Part shown: positions 41,713 to 50,386 of the stretch, piece after piece | Layout: every line of letters starts with the position of its first letter | Position numbering within the stretch: position 1 is the stretch's first letter | Assembly: GCF_000710465.2 (NCBI RefSeq) | Contig: NZ_JAIZ01000806.1 | Coordinates: forward strand, 78,600 to 142,599 | Source: Kitasatospora sp. MBT63 | GTDB lineage: Bacteria > Actinomycetota > Actinomycetes > Streptomycetales > Streptomycetaceae | Reading direction: 5' to 3' | Length of the DNA: 64,000 nt | Made by a program: the position numbers and the translations under genes | Notes under the pieces: generated by a model | The model's input: the letters and a program-made list of their open reading frames with translations, nothing else | Databases searched by the model: none | Told to the model about the DNA's origin: nothing

Positions 41713-41946
41713 GTAAGCGCTTCTCTGCTGGCGCGTCACCAGCACCGCGGAGGAGCGCAGCCGCGAGGTCAGCAGCAGCGTTCTCAACCCACGGCCAGAG
41801 TCTTATGATTGTCCTGCTAATTAACCGATGTGAGTGATCGTCAGCACACGGCTGTACTCTGGGTCGCTGGTTGGTCAACTTCAATGACTGCGGTGCCGCG
41901 AGCACTTCCTGCCCGGGTTCGCCGCAGAACCAAGGACAGGTGCACC
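41713..41946. other. Intergenic region, no gene seen
   Basis: 234 bases between the methyltransferase and HIT genes. It contains an AT-rich patch (TTATGATTGTCCTGCTAATT near 41802-41821) that may include the HIT gene promoter. No coding evidence. Confidence 0.35.
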
Positions 41947-42312
41947 GTGACGACTTCAGAGGCCCCGGTGACGGTTTCGGACTTTTACTGCAACGAGGCA
42001 TTGAACGGCCGTACGCCGGTGAAGGTGGTGGAGGAGACCGACACGGTGCTGGCGTTCGAGCACACCAGGCCGTCCTACCCGGTGCACATCGTGGTCGTCC
42101 CGAGGAAGCACATCCCGTCGCTGGCGGACCTCGGCGACGGCACCGAGGAAGATCTCGCCGACGTTCTCCGGGTGGTCCGGAAGGTCGTGGCGCGGGTGCG
42201 CGAGGAGTACGGCGCGGCGTGCGTCGTGACGAACGAGGGCGCGTACCAGGAGTCGAAGCACATGCACTGGCACGTGCTGTTCCGCGGCAACCTTCCGGAG
42301 GGCCTGGCCTAG
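41947..42312 (+). CDS. HIT-family nucleotide hydrolase/transferase
   Basis: 121 residues. The histidine triad is KHMHWHVLF near residues 104-112 (HxHxHxx). SYPVHIVVVPRKHIPSL is the conserved N-terminal strand of Hint/HinT proteins. Members hydrolyse nucleoside phosphoramidates or related nucleotides. GTG 41947 was chosen after AGGACAGG. No operon partner is obvious. Confidence 0.88.
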   Translation: MTTSEAPVTVSDFYCNEALNGRTPVKVVEETDTVLAFEHTRPSYPVHIVVVPRKHIPSLADLGDGTEEDLADVLRVVRKVVARVREEYGAACVVTNEGAYQESKHMHWHVLFRGNLPEGLA

Positions 42313-42328
42313 GCCGCCCGCGGGTGGC

Positions 42329-42727
42329 TCAGCGGGCGTGACGGCCGCCGCGGGCGGGAGAGGGCAATCGTCCTGGTGGCGATGTTCCGCGCGGTGTGGC
42401 GGACGGCTTCGGGGTCGGGGTGACGTCGGGTGCCTCACAACGCGGGCAGCAGTTGCTCGCAGGCGCGAAGGAGGGGCTTCCCGTCGCCATCTCCTCGTCC
42501 GCGACGACAACGCAGGTGGCACGTCGTGCGTACGCCTTCGCGTTGTCGAGCTGGTCGCCGCCGCTTACGGAGGCTGGCAGCGGGACGAGGACGGCTGGCT
42601 TGGAGAGTGCCTCCGGCTCCGCGAGTGTGGTGGCGCCGGCGCGCCCGATGACGAGGTCGGCGAGCCAGAGGGCGTCGACCATGTCGGCGTCGAGGCACTC
42701 GGATGCGGGCAGCGACTGCATGGTCAT
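42329..42727 (-). pseudogene. Decayed MurG-like C-terminal fragment
   Basis: LWLADLVIGRAGATTLAEPE and KPAVLVPLPASVSGGDQLDN match the UDP-sugar-binding C-terminal domain of the intact MurG-like protein next door (ALADVVVSRSGAGTLAE, KAAVFIPLPTSAGNEQAHN). The fragment lacks the entire N-terminal domain. After VVVADEEM the similarity passes to another frame (GKPLLRACEQLLPAL, then a stop, then DPEAVRHTARNIATRTI), so it is both truncated and frameshifted. It is probably a relic of a second GT28 enzyme. Confidence 0.6.
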
Positions 42728-42957
42728 GACCCCTCCATGACGTGGTCGGCGAGCAGGCCGCGCAGCGCGCGCGGGTGGTCGATAGGGCTGGCTGGCAGGC
42801 CGAGGCGGTCGGCCAGGTGTGCGGTGGTGGCGACTGCGACCTCGGCAGCCGGATGTACCTCGACCACGACGACCGCGACGTCCCCGACCCGATGGGCCGC
42901 CCCGCCGCTGAATTCGCCGCCTGCGCCCTGCTCATCGAAGCGGGAGCCGTACTCCAC
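42724..42957 (-). pseudogene. Small open frame upstream of the MurG relic, uncertain
   Basis: A 77-codon frame whose TGA overlaps the ATG of the MurG-like fragment, as in a former operon. TTAHLADRLGLPASPIDHPR has the look of an ATP-grasp N-terminal segment, but there is no ATP-binding core. On the opposite strand VPDPMGRPAAEF resembles the C-terminus of low-molecular-weight phosphatases. Neither reading is convincing; it is most likely decayed sequence. Confidence 0.25.
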
Positions 42958-43028
42958 CTTCGCTGACCCGCACCGACCGGCCCCGGTGGCCGACCTCGAA
43001 CGGGGTCGGCCACCGGGGCCGGTCCGGT

Positions 43029-44201
43029 TCAGGGGCTGGCGGCGTCGAGCACCACGTCGACCAGGCGCTGGGCCGCGTCCGGGCGGCCGTGCTCGCGGGA
43101 ACGCGCCGCCATCGCCCCGCGCCGCGCCGGGTCGGCGAGCAGCGGGTCCAGCGCCTCCCGCAGGCCCTCCGCCGTGACGTCGCCGATCAACGCGACGGCC
43201 GCGCCGGCGTCCTGAAGGTGGACGGCATTGTGGGCCTGCTCGTTGCCCGCCGAGGTGGGCAGCGGGATGAACACTGCGGCCTTGCCGAGCGCGGTCAGCT
43301 CCGCGAGCGTCCCGGCGCCGCTACGGCTGACTACGACGTCCGCCAGCGCCAGCACGTCCGGCAGCTCCGCCCCCATGTAGCCGGTCAGCAGGTATCGAGC
43401 GGCCAGGTGCGACGGCAGCGCCTCAACCGGGCCGCGCAGTGCCGCCTCGTTGGCCGGGCCGCACTGGTGGACGACATTCGCGTGCTCCAGCAGCCACGGC
43501 AGGACCGCCGACACCAGGGTGTTGATCTGCACCGAGCCCTGCGCGCCGCCGGTGACGTACACCGTCGGCAGCGACCGGTCGAAGCCGTCCAGGCCCAGGG
43601 CGGTCACCGCCTTGTCGGCCTGCCCGGTGAGTACCGCCGGGCGCACCGGGTTCCCGGTCATCACTGCGGTGCGGCGCGCGGACTCCGGCAGCAGCGGCAG
43701 CGTCGACTCCGAGGACACCGCGACCCGGGTCGCCGCCCGGGCCAGCACCTTGTTCGCAAGCCCGAGTCGCACCGTCTGCTCGTGCACCACCAGCGGCACC
43801 CCGCACGAGCGCGCCGCCAGCCCGACCGGCACCGCCACGTACCCACCCGTCGCCAACACCACGTCCGGTCCGAACTCCGTGATCAGCGACCGGGCCTGCG
43901 CCGCGCCCAGCGGCACCCGGCCCATGTCCCGCACGTTCGCCGGGGAGATCATCTTCAACGGGTTCGAGGAGCGCCGGACCTTGCCGGTGGCGACCGGTGC
44001 GAACCGGATGCCCTCCGCCGGAGCGACTCGGGCCTCCAGCCCCTCAGCGGTGCCGATCCACAGCACCTCCACCGTTCGACCCTGTGCCGCGAGCCGGCCC
44101 TGCAACGTTTGCACTGCGGTCAGCGCCGGGTAGGTGTGCCCGCCCGTGCCGCCGCCAGTCACAACCAACCGCAGCGGTCCGCCCTGCTCGTTGAGCCCCA
44201 T
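43029..44201 (-). CDS. murG: MurG-like UDP-GlcNAc transferase (GT28)
   Basis: 390 residues, full length. The N-terminal glycine loop VVTGGGTGGHTYPALTA, ATGGYVAVPVGLAARSCGVP, and the donor-site GGAQGSVQIN and VVSRSGAGTLAELTALGKAA are all MurG hallmarks. MurG transfers GlcNAc to lipid I on the inner membrane face. It does not lie beside mraY, murC or ftsW, so it is probably an accessory copy. Roles could include resistance to an antibiotic that targets MurG, or glycosylation in a biosynthetic pathway. ATG 44201 gives the correct N-terminus. Confidence 0.85.
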   Translation of the reverse strand: MGLNEQGGPLRLVVTGGGTGGHTYPALTAVQTLQGRLAAQGRTVEVLWIGTAEGLEARVAPAEGIRFAPVATGKVRRSSNPLKMISPANVRDMGRVPLGAAQARSLITEFGPDVVLATGGYVAVPVGLAARSCGVPLVVHEQTVRLGLANKVLARAATRVAVSSESTLPLLPESARRTAVMTGNPVRPAVLTGQADKAVTALGLDGFDRSLPTVYVTGGAQGSVQINTLVSAVLPWLLEHANVVHQCGPANEAALRGPVEALPSHLAARYLLTGYMGAELPDVLALADVVVSRSGAGTLAELTALGKAAVFIPLPTSAGNEQAHNAVHLQDAGAAVALIGDVTAEGLREALDPLLADPARRGAMAARSREHGRPDAAQRLVDVVLDAASP

Positions 44202-44531
44202 GCCCGTCTCCCATCGACCATCGCGTCGCACATGTTGACTGAGACCCCTCAGCCTACGGTGGAACGGACACTGTCCGTTGTGGCTCGGTTCCAAGGCGTA
44301 CCACCCTGTCGGGCCCGAGAACCGCACCGACCTCACCGCCATCACCCGGAGCACGCTGCGTACGCCCGCCTCTATACCGCTGGCAGCAGATGCAGGAGGA
44401 GCGGGCTGCGCGCACTGTCGTTCTGTGTGATCAAGGTCGCTCGGCGTTGGCTTCACTTGCGGACGGTTCGCGGCTATGGTCCGTCGTCCCTCCGGTCGGG
44501 ACAGTCCCGACCGAGGAACGAGGAGGTCCCC
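44202..44531. promoter_or_regulatory. Divergent region with 21-bp palindrome
   Basis: About 330 bases between murG-like (minus) and the HTH gene (plus). At 44493-44513 is a perfect palindrome: CGGTCGGGAC, a central A, then GTCCCGACCG. It lies 19 bases before the HTH start, overlapping where the promoter or 5' UTR would be, and fits an autoregulatory operator. Confidence 0.5.
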
Positions 44532-45482
44532 CTGCGCGTCCACCGCAGCCCGCACCCGTCCCGCTTCGTGATCATCCCGAACGCTCTGGCGCAGAACCGC
44601 GCGATCTCGTACACCGCGAAGGGTCTGTTCGTCGACCTGATCTCGCGGCCGGAGGAGTGGCGGGAGACCTGCCGGCAGATGGCGGACTCCAGCCCGCAGG
44701 GCCGGAAGTCGGTTGAGGACGCGCTCGACGAGCTTCGGGCGTGGGGGTACTACCGGGTGGATGTGGTACGGCTGCCGAACGGCCGACTCCGGTCCGAGGC
44801 CCATCTTTTCGACGTGCCGCAGCGGTCGATGCTGCCGGGTGCCGACATACCGGCGTCCGGTGAGCCGGAGTGCGGTGATCCTGACGCCCTTCTTGGAAAG
44901 TACCTGGTCAAAGAACCCTCCCTCCCTGTCGCCGAGGAGCCGCAGGCGGAGGAGCCGCGCGGATCGCGGGCCGAGGAGGAGCAGGGAGGGAGGGAGGACG
45001 AACTCGACTCCCGAACGACCGCCGACGGCGGGGAGGAGGCCGACGAGGACACCCGGGCGGCGGCTGTGGTCCTCCTGCGGGCGGTCCGACCCGAGCGCAG
45101 ACTGCCGCTCGGCGAGGCCGAGGCGGCGGTGCTCGCTCCGCTGGTGCGGGCGTGGCTGGACCGAGGCGGCTCCGAGGAGGGGCTGCGCGAGGCGCTGCTG
45201 GCCGGTCTGCCCAGCGTGGTCTACTCGCCGGCCAAGGTGCTGCAGAGCCGCCTCGAGCGCAAGATGCCGCCACCGCAGCGCCTGAGCGCGACGCCGTCGC
45301 GACCCAGACGCTTTGCTGAGTGCGAGGAGTGCCGCGATCCGCTGCCGGAGCCGGGTCTGTGCCCGACGTGCTCGGGAACTCGCCGCCAGAGCGGTCCGGA
45401 TGAGGCGCGGGCAAGGGTGACGGCCAGGGGGCGGGCCAAGGTCCGGGCTGCGATGGCCACCGGGGCGGGGGAGGCCGCGTAG
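44532..45482 (+). CDS. Winged-helix HTH protein, plasmid-type
   Basis: About 316 residues. The N-terminal ~110 residues (SRFVIIPNALAQNRAISYTA, GLFVDLISRPEEW) form a winged-helix domain common in actinomycete mobile elements. An acidic linker follows (EEQGGREDELDS). The C-terminus carries a zinc-ribbon-like ECEECRDPLPEPGLCPTC (CxxC...CxxC). The ribosome-binding site GAGGAGG (44519-44525 area) is followed by CTG at 44532 with no nearby in-frame ATG/GTG/TTG, so a rare CTG start is likely. Possibly a replication or regulatory protein. Confidence 0.75.
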   Translation: MRVHRSPHPSRFVIIPNALAQNRAISYTAKGLFVDLISRPEEWRETCRQMADSSPQGRKSVEDALDELRAWGYYRVDVVRLPNGRLRSEAHLFDVPQRSMLPGADIPASGEPECGDPDALLGKYLVKEPSLPVAEEPQAEEPRGSRAEEEQGGREDELDSRTTADGGEEADEDTRAAAVVLLRAVRPERRLPLGEAEAAVLAPLVRAWLDRGGSEEGLREALLAGLPSVVYSPAKVLQSRLERKMPPPQRLSATPSRPRRFAECEECRDPLPEPGLCPTCSGTRRQSGPDEARARVTARGRAKVRAAMATGAGEAA

Positions 45483-45612
45483 GCCCTGTTGTCAGGCGCG
45501 GAGCAGACCGGTGACCCTTGCTGACCTGGGTGAATACTTGTGGCCCCGTGTGGGGCCGGTGCGACACGTGTGCGGGGGCGAGGAGATCCTCCCGCCCCCG
45601 CACGGCGCGAGC

Positions 45613-46797
45613 CTAGAGTGTCACCGGCAGGGCGACGAGGCCGCGGACCAGCCGGGACTGCCGCCAGACGAGCTGGTCGGTCGGGACCGCCAGCTGGAGG
45701 CCGGGAAACTGCTGCAGAAGGATCGTGAGGACGATCTCGACCTCCGCACTGGCCAGCGGTGCGCCGAGGCAGCGGTGGATTCCGTAGCCGAAGGCGAGGT
45801 GGCTGGCGGCGTTCGGGCGGTCGAGGTCGAGTCGGTCGGGGTCGGGGAACTTCGCCGGGTCGCGGTTGGCCGCGCCCGGGCAGACGAAGACCGGGCTGCC
45901 GGCGGGCACCGTGGTTCCGGCGAGGTCCACCTCGTCGGGAGCCCAGCGCCACGTTGCGATGCTGACCGGGGAGTCGTACCGGAGCAGCTCGTCGACGGCA
46001 CCGGCGATGCAGTGCGGGCTCGTGCGCAGGTGATCCAGATCGGCGGGGTGATGGAGCAGCGCCAGCATGGCGTTGCCGATCGCCGCGGTGGTGGTCTCGT
46101 GGCCGGCGACCAGGAGCAGCACGGCGAGCGAGAGCAGCTCGTCCTCGCTCAGCCGGTCCTCGTCCTGGTCGTGGACCGCGATCAGGACGGAGAGCAGCGA
46201 GCGGTCCGGGTGGGCGCGCTTGGTGGTGATCAGCTCGGCCATGTAGCCGGCCAGGGCGTGGGAGGCCGCGTCGATACGGGAGTGGTCGCCGGTGGCGAAG
46301 AGGTCGGTCGACCAGGAGCGGATCAACGACCGGTCGACCGTCGGCACACCGAGGAGCTGGCAGATGACGGTGACCGGCAGCGGGCCGGCCAGGTCCTCGA
46401 CGAGGTCGACCTCGGTGCCGGGCTCCCACATCCCGATCAGCTGCTCGGCCAAGGCGCGGATGTAGGGGCGGAGTCCGTCGATCTGGGCTGGGGTGAACGC
46501 CTTGGTCACCAGCCGCCGCAGCCGGGTGTGCTCGGGTGGGTCGACGGTGAGCATGGTGCGGGCGACGGCCGGGTGGAGTGAGCGGCCGGAGGGCTTGTCC
46601 GCGAAGTAGGCGCCGGCGTCCTTGGACAGCGGAGCGGTGAACGCCTGCCGGGCCTCGTCGTAGCCGGTGACGACGGCCATGGTGGAGGCGCCGCCGTCCA
46701 GCGACGCCTGCAGGACCGGGGACTTCGTCCGCAGAGCGGTGTAGGTGGGATAGCGGTCGGCGTAGAACGCCGGGTCGGTGAAGGGCGAGGAGGCCAT
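45613..46797 (-). CDS. Cytochrome P450
   Basis: 394-residue bacterial P450. The I-helix is LLLVAGHETTTAAIG, the K-helix ExxR is DELLRYDSPV, and the haem loop HLAFGYGIHRCLGAPLA carries the Cys thiolate. LTVDPPEHTRLRRLV is the conserved C-helix region. ATG 46797 follows GGAATAGGAATC. It lies 8 bases after the stop of the membrane-protein gene, so they are co-transcribed. This P450 is a standard type, unlike the more diverged one at 25991. Confidence 0.95.
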   Translation of the reverse strand: MASSPFTDPAFYADRYPTYTALRTKSPVLQASLDGGASTMAVVTGYDEARQAFTAPLSKDAGAYFADKPSGRSLHPAVARTMLTVDPPEHTRLRRLVTKAFTPAQIDGLRPYIRALAEQLIGMWEPGTEVDLVEDLAGPLPVTVICQLLGVPTVDRSLIRSWSTDLFATGDHSRIDAASHALAGYMAELITTKRAHPDRSLLSVLIAVHDQDEDRLSEDELLSLAVLLLVAGHETTTAAIGNAMLALLHHPADLDHLRTSPHCIAGAVDELLRYDSPVSIATWRWAPDEVDLAGTTVPAGSPVFVCPGAANRDPAKFPDPDRLDLDRPNAASHLAFGYGIHRCLGAPLASAEVEIVLTILLQQFPGLQLAVPTDQLVWRQSRLVRGLVALPVTL

Positions 46798-46805
46798 GTC
46801 GATTC

Positions 46806-48059
46806 CTATGCCGCAGTCGCAGTGGGTGCTGCTTGCCGCTGGACGGCTACAGCGGTGCGGACGATGTCGTTGGTCGCGTACTGCTGGGAGACCGAGCGTA
46901 GCCAGAGGGCCTCGGCGCGGAGGTCTCCCGCGCGGGCGGACTCGCCGGTGGCCTGGGGAGCGGGGTCGTCCTGGTCCCGGGCACCGGTGCGGGCCGCCTC
47001 GATCGCTGCGGCGACGACGGCCGCTTCGACGATGGCGGCGCCGGTCGCGGTGCCGGCCTGCCCTCGGCGTTCGACGGCCTCCGTGGCCATGCGCTGGATG
47101 GCGCGGGAGCGATGGTTGTCCAGGTCGAGGATGCCGTCGCAGACCTCCACCACCCTGCGGTGCAGAACGACGTCCGGGTCGGTCTCGATGACGACGGCAC
47201 GCAGGACGACCTGCGGGCGAACCGCGGTCACGTCCGTCCACAGCGGCAGGAGGTCCTGGGCGGTCTTTCGCTCCCACCGACGGCGCAGCAGTTTGGCGGC
47301 CGGCCACAGCAGGGCCGGGACCGTGAGGCCGGCGGTGATCAGCAGCACGCCCAGCAGCGGCGCGGTGAAGCTGAAACTGCAGCGGAACGGCGTGACGAGC
47401 GTCGTGCAGCGAGGGCCGCCGGGGAACAGCTCGACCCCGGCGATGGACGCGCCGGCGTTGACGACCTTGTAGGCCAGGTAGAGCAGGACGAAGAAGCAGC
47501 CGATCGCCGCTCCGCGAAGCCCTGCACGGTGGACCCGCCAGGGCGACTGGCTGCTGCGACGCCAGGTCTGGGCGAGGCAGTCGTAGGTGGCGTGCCCCGT
47601 CACCAGCACGTAGGCGAGGGTGTAGACGTGGAGAAGGATGGGGGCCTGGCCCCAGTGGGTGTTCGTGAACTCGCTGCTCCAACGGCGGTCTGCGGGGACC
47701 GCGAAGAAGGCGACAGTCATCACGGTGACCGCCGCACCGAGGAAGGCAAGTCGGGGCCGGAGCCTTCTGCGGGCCTCGGCCTGCTCGTGGTTGAGGAACA
47801 TGAGCCACGAGACGACGCTGACGCTCGCGACGAGCATCAATACGTTGCTGACCAGCTTCGCGAGGTCGCGGGTGACGTCGTCCGCAGCGTCCTGCACGCC
47901 GGGGTGGAAGCCCACGATGGCGACGGCCCAGGCCAGCAGCATCGTGATCGTGCTGCCGGAATGAGCCGGCCGTGCCTGGCCGTCTCGGCGCGGGCGAATC
48001 CAGAACAGGGCGGCTGCCACAAGGAGGGCGGGGAGCCCGAGCGTAATGAGGCGGATCAT
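46806..48059 (-). CDS. Seven-TM membrane protein, MAB_1171c/DUF6545-like
   Basis: 417 residues. About seven hydrophobic segments fill residues 1-270 (LITLGLPALLVAAALFWI, ITMLLAWAVAIVGF, LVSNVLMLVASVSVVSWLMF and others); the C-terminal ~150 residues are soluble, helical and charged. The pattern and context match the MAB_1171c-type putative transporter family that travels with XRE and ImmA/IrrE-like genes in actinomycetes. Function is unknown. The next gene in the set (P450) follows within 8 bases. Confidence 0.75.
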   Translation of the reverse strand: MIRLITLGLPALLVAAALFWIRPRRDGQARPAHSGSTITMLLAWAVAIVGFHPGVQDAADDVTRDLAKLVSNVLMLVASVSVVSWLMFLNHEQAEARRRLRPRLAFLGAAVTVMTVAFFAVPADRRWSSEFTNTHWGQAPILLHVYTLAYVLVTGHATYDCLAQTWRRSSQSPWRVHRAGLRGAAIGCFFVLLYLAYKVVNAGASIAGVELFPGGPRCTTLVTPFRCSFSFTAPLLGVLLITAGLTVPALLWPAAKLLRRRWERKTAQDLLPLWTDVTAVRPQVVLRAVVIETDPDVVLHRRVVEVCDGILDLDNHRSRAIQRMATEAVERRGQAGTATGAAIVEAAVVAAAIEAARTGARDQDDPAPQATGESARAGDLRAEALWLRSVSQQYATNDIVRTAVAVQRQAAPTATAA

Positions 48060-48084
48060 GGCTGGCGGCTCTTTCGGGGTCAGG

Positions 48085-48573
48085 TCAGGTGAACATCGCG
48101 TTCCACCGCTCGTCTGCGGCGGTGGGACGCTTCGCGGGCATCACGGTGGCGCGGTACATCCGCTGGACGATGAGGCTGGCCATCAGCTCGGCCTCCTGCT
48201 CGTCCTGCTCCTCGTAGGACGTGCGGGCAGAAATGCCGAGAACCGACCAGTCGATCATGTCGGCCAATTCGTCATCCGAGGGGATATCGGAATAACGGAT
48301 CGAGCCCTTGTGCCCGCAGAGGATATGGGCCAGCTCGTGGCAGACGATCTGGCTTCGGTGAAGCGGTGACGTGTTTATCTCGAAGGAGATGACCTCGCGG
48401 TCCGAATACCTCTCACGGAGGCCGCAGGCGAAATTCCCCTTCATGTCACGCGCTTCGACGTAGATCGGGCGGCCGATCAGCGTGGAGACCGCCTGGACCA
48501 GCTCCTCCTCGCTGAAGCGATGAGGCAGGAGCGGGAGAAGGTCGCCGAGGCGGTCCTCGCAGGCCGCATGCAC
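48085..48573 (-). CDS. ImmA/IrrE-family metallopeptidase-like protein
   Basis: 162 residues. IVCHELAHILCGHKGS carries the zinc HExxH motif (His79, Glu80, His83), with a downstream acidic region (SYEEQDEQEAELMASLIV) for the third ligand, as in ImmA/IrrE/DUF955 proteins. Such proteases cleave XRE-type repressors to trigger induction; the XRE gene at 49015 is the likely target. GTG 48573 follows AGGAGGGG. Together with the XRE gene this looks like a derepression switch for the membrane protein and P450. Confidence 0.85.
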   Translation of the reverse strand: MHAACEDRLGDLLPLLPHRFSEEELVQAVSTLIGRPIYVEARDMKGNFACGLRERYSDREVISFEINTSPLHRSQIVCHELAHILCGHKGSIRYSDIPSDDELADMIDWSVLGISARTSYEEQDEQEAELMASLIVQRMYRATVMPAKRPTAADERWNAMFT

Positions 48574-49014
48574 AATCCCCTCCTGGAATGATCTTGGGTG
48601 AGTCCGTGCTCATGGCGACGGCCTGCACCGTGGTCGTGACAGAGGCGATCGTATGCATATCCATGAAGATCGTTCTCGTTAATGATCTCCACGCGACAGA
48701 GGGGGGCCGGGAGGGCCTCTGCGACTTTGTTTCAGGTCGTGACAGAAAGTGCCGGTGTGCATGATGCAACCACCTGGGATGCGCGAGACCATGGGGCGGG
48801 ATTGGGTGACGGGGCGTTAGTTCATCACCGAAAGTGAGTCAACATGCCCACGTCAAAATGGCCTCGTGATCTGCGTCTCAGTCTCGTATCCACCCCCATT
48901 TCGTCCGCGCCCCGGGACGGCGTGCCCCGAAAGCCGAAATGCGCACAGACTCGCCGGGCGAGTCTATGCGCATAGATGAGGTTGAAAAATAAAGGACCCG
49001 GCGGGCCCGGACGC
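48574..49014. promoter_or_regulatory. Intergenic region containing promoter sequence and a terminator hairpin
   Basis: 441 bases between the XRE gene's end and the ImmA gene's start, both on the minus strand. A relatively AT-rich stretch near 48645-48690 (GATCGTATGCATATCCATGA) probably contains the ImmA promoter. The strong hairpin at 48940-48974 lies 40 bases past the XRE stop. No convincing gene is present, although short frames start before 48573. Confidence 0.4.
48940..48974. terminator. Strong hairpin after the XRE gene
   Basis: Two 17-base arms (ATGCGCACAGACTCGCC at 48940-48956 and GGCGAGTCTATGCGCAT at 48958-48974) pair at 16 of 17 positions around a single base. It lies just downstream of the XRE stop on the minus strand and probably ends that transcript. 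Confidence 0.6.
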
Positions 49015-49437
49015 TCAGGGCGTGCCGGGCTCCTCGGGGTCCAGCCCCTGGGACTTGCGCGCGACGGTGATCATGTCGGCGACGAGCTTGCGGTTCTCCG
49101 GGGTCAGGTCCTTGCTGCGCAGGGCGATCGACTCGATGCCGGCATCCCGCATGGCGTTGTGGAGGTCGCGGTCGACCAGCACCTCGTCGAGGGGCTTGTC
49201 GGTCACCCAGATGTCCGGCGGCACGTCGAAGAACCTCGCGACCATGACCAGGGTGTTGATCTTGGGGTTGTCGTTGGAGCCGGACTTCATCTGCTTGAGG
49301 GTGCTCTCGCTGACGCCCGTGCCCTTGGCGACCTCGGGGATCGAGTAGGGCCCCCGCTCCCGGGGGTGGCGGTGCTCCAGCAGGTAGTTGAAGATGCCGG
49401 CGATCCGCGTCGCACCCTCTCTCGCGGCCTCGTTCAT
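49015..49437 (-). CDS. XRE-family repressor-like protein
   Basis: 140 residues. The HTH is SIPEVAKGTGVSESTLKQMK then SGSNDNPKINTLVMVARFF and DVPPDIWV, a typical Streptomyces XRE domain. The C-terminal ~60 residues are helical. The neighbouring ImmA/IrrE-like protease suggests it is a cleavable repressor. Its own upstream region contains two GACAGTTARCTGTC palindromes that fit an autoregulatory operator. Confidence 0.88.
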   Translation of the reverse strand: MNEAAREGATRIAGIFNYLLEHRHPRERGPYSIPEVAKGTGVSESTLKQMKSGSNDNPKINTLVMVARFFDVPPDIWVTDKPLDEVLVDRDLHNAMRDAGIESIALRSKDLTPENRKLVADMITVARKSQGLDPEEPGTP

Positions 49438-49805
49438 CGGCGCTCCCTCGTGTCAGATCGTCCCACGCGGACACTTTAGTGCCCGATGGTGCTCAAGTGC
49501 ACATCTCGATCGACAGTTAGCTGTCCCCCTGGCCGGTATTTTGGTGTACGTTGATCGCACCCGGTGGACAGTTAACTGTCGATTGCCTGGTCAGGGGGTG
49601 TTTCGCTTCGCCCTGGACGAGGTGGGCGGCAGGGGGAACCGGCAGCAGATTGCTGCCGGGACCGAGTCCGCGGGCCGTCCTCGGCGGGCGTCCGGAGATT
49701 GCAGCTCCTTGATGCCACCCGCCGAGGGCGCGGATCACGTCCGAAGCAGCTCGGCCAGCCTGTTCCACCACGCGGCCGGTCTGCTCCACCGCCCAGGAGT
49801 CTCCC
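49438..49805. promoter_or_regulatory. Divergent region with two GACAGTTARCTGTC operators
   Basis: 368 bases between the XRE gene (minus) and the small gene at 49806 (plus). GACAGTTAGCTGTC (49512-49525) and GACAGTTAACTGTC (49567-49580; a perfect 14-bp palindrome) lie 55 bases apart, about five helical turns, flanking TATTTTGGTGTACG. Such a pair suits dimeric XRE repressor binding with looping or cooperative contact. Confidence 0.6.
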
Positions 49806-50147
49806 ATGCCCATCCTTGCGGGTACAGCCGGGTCGCCGTCGCGACCGGCCGCCACCGAGATCGCCACCGCCCCGGCCGCCTTCGTTGAGATCCTCGCCGG
49901 CCTCCTCGAGCCGCGCGCCGCCGTCGTGCGGCTGGACGCCGGTACCGGCGGCTTCCCCCGCACCGCCAGCGCGTTCGACGCCGAGGGCCAAGCGGTTCCG
50001 CAGCCCCTCGCCTACCGGCAGGCCGCAGCCCGGTGGATCGTCCAGTGCTTCCCCGGCCTGGATCCCGACCACGCCCACGAGCTCGACCTCGTCACCGGCC
50101 GCCTGACGGCAGTGGCCGTCACCGACACGGCCGCCGTGGCCGCCTGA
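49806..50147 (+). CDS. Small uncharacterised protein
   Basis: 113 residues, Ala-rich, no family recognised. A central strand-helix pattern (AAVVRLDAGTGGFPRTASAF, RQAAARWIVQCFPGLD) suggests a small folded domain. ATG 49806 follows AGGAG. It is the first of the plus-strand mobile-element-like genes and may be controlled by the twin operators upstream. Confidence 0.6.
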   Translation: MPILAGTAGSPSRPAATEIATAPAAFVEILAGLLEPRAAVVRLDAGTGGFPRTASAFDAEGQAVPQPLAYRQAAARWIVQCFPGLDPDHAHELDLVTGRLTAVAVTDTAAVAA

Positions 50148-50386
50148 CCGGGAAGTCCCCCCGACACAGCCCGACCGTCTCCGACCCGCAGGCCCACCGC
50201 CGCCGCGACGTCGGCTGATCAACCCTGCTCCGGCCCGCGCCGTGAGAGCCCCCGGCTGCCCCTCCCGAGCGAGACAGCCCCTGCCGGTGACGCCGCAGGA
50301 GAGCCTCCACCGCGCACAGCCGCCCGCACTCGCCGCCGCGCCCCGGCCGTCCCGGGCGCTGGCCGCCATGCCCAGCGAGGACTTCC

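Noticed and set aside
42742-42966. Plus-strand frame with VPDPMGRPAAEF as a low-molecular-weight phosphatase remnant
   Set aside because: Only about a dozen residues resemble the family and no catalytic CxxxxxR loop is present.
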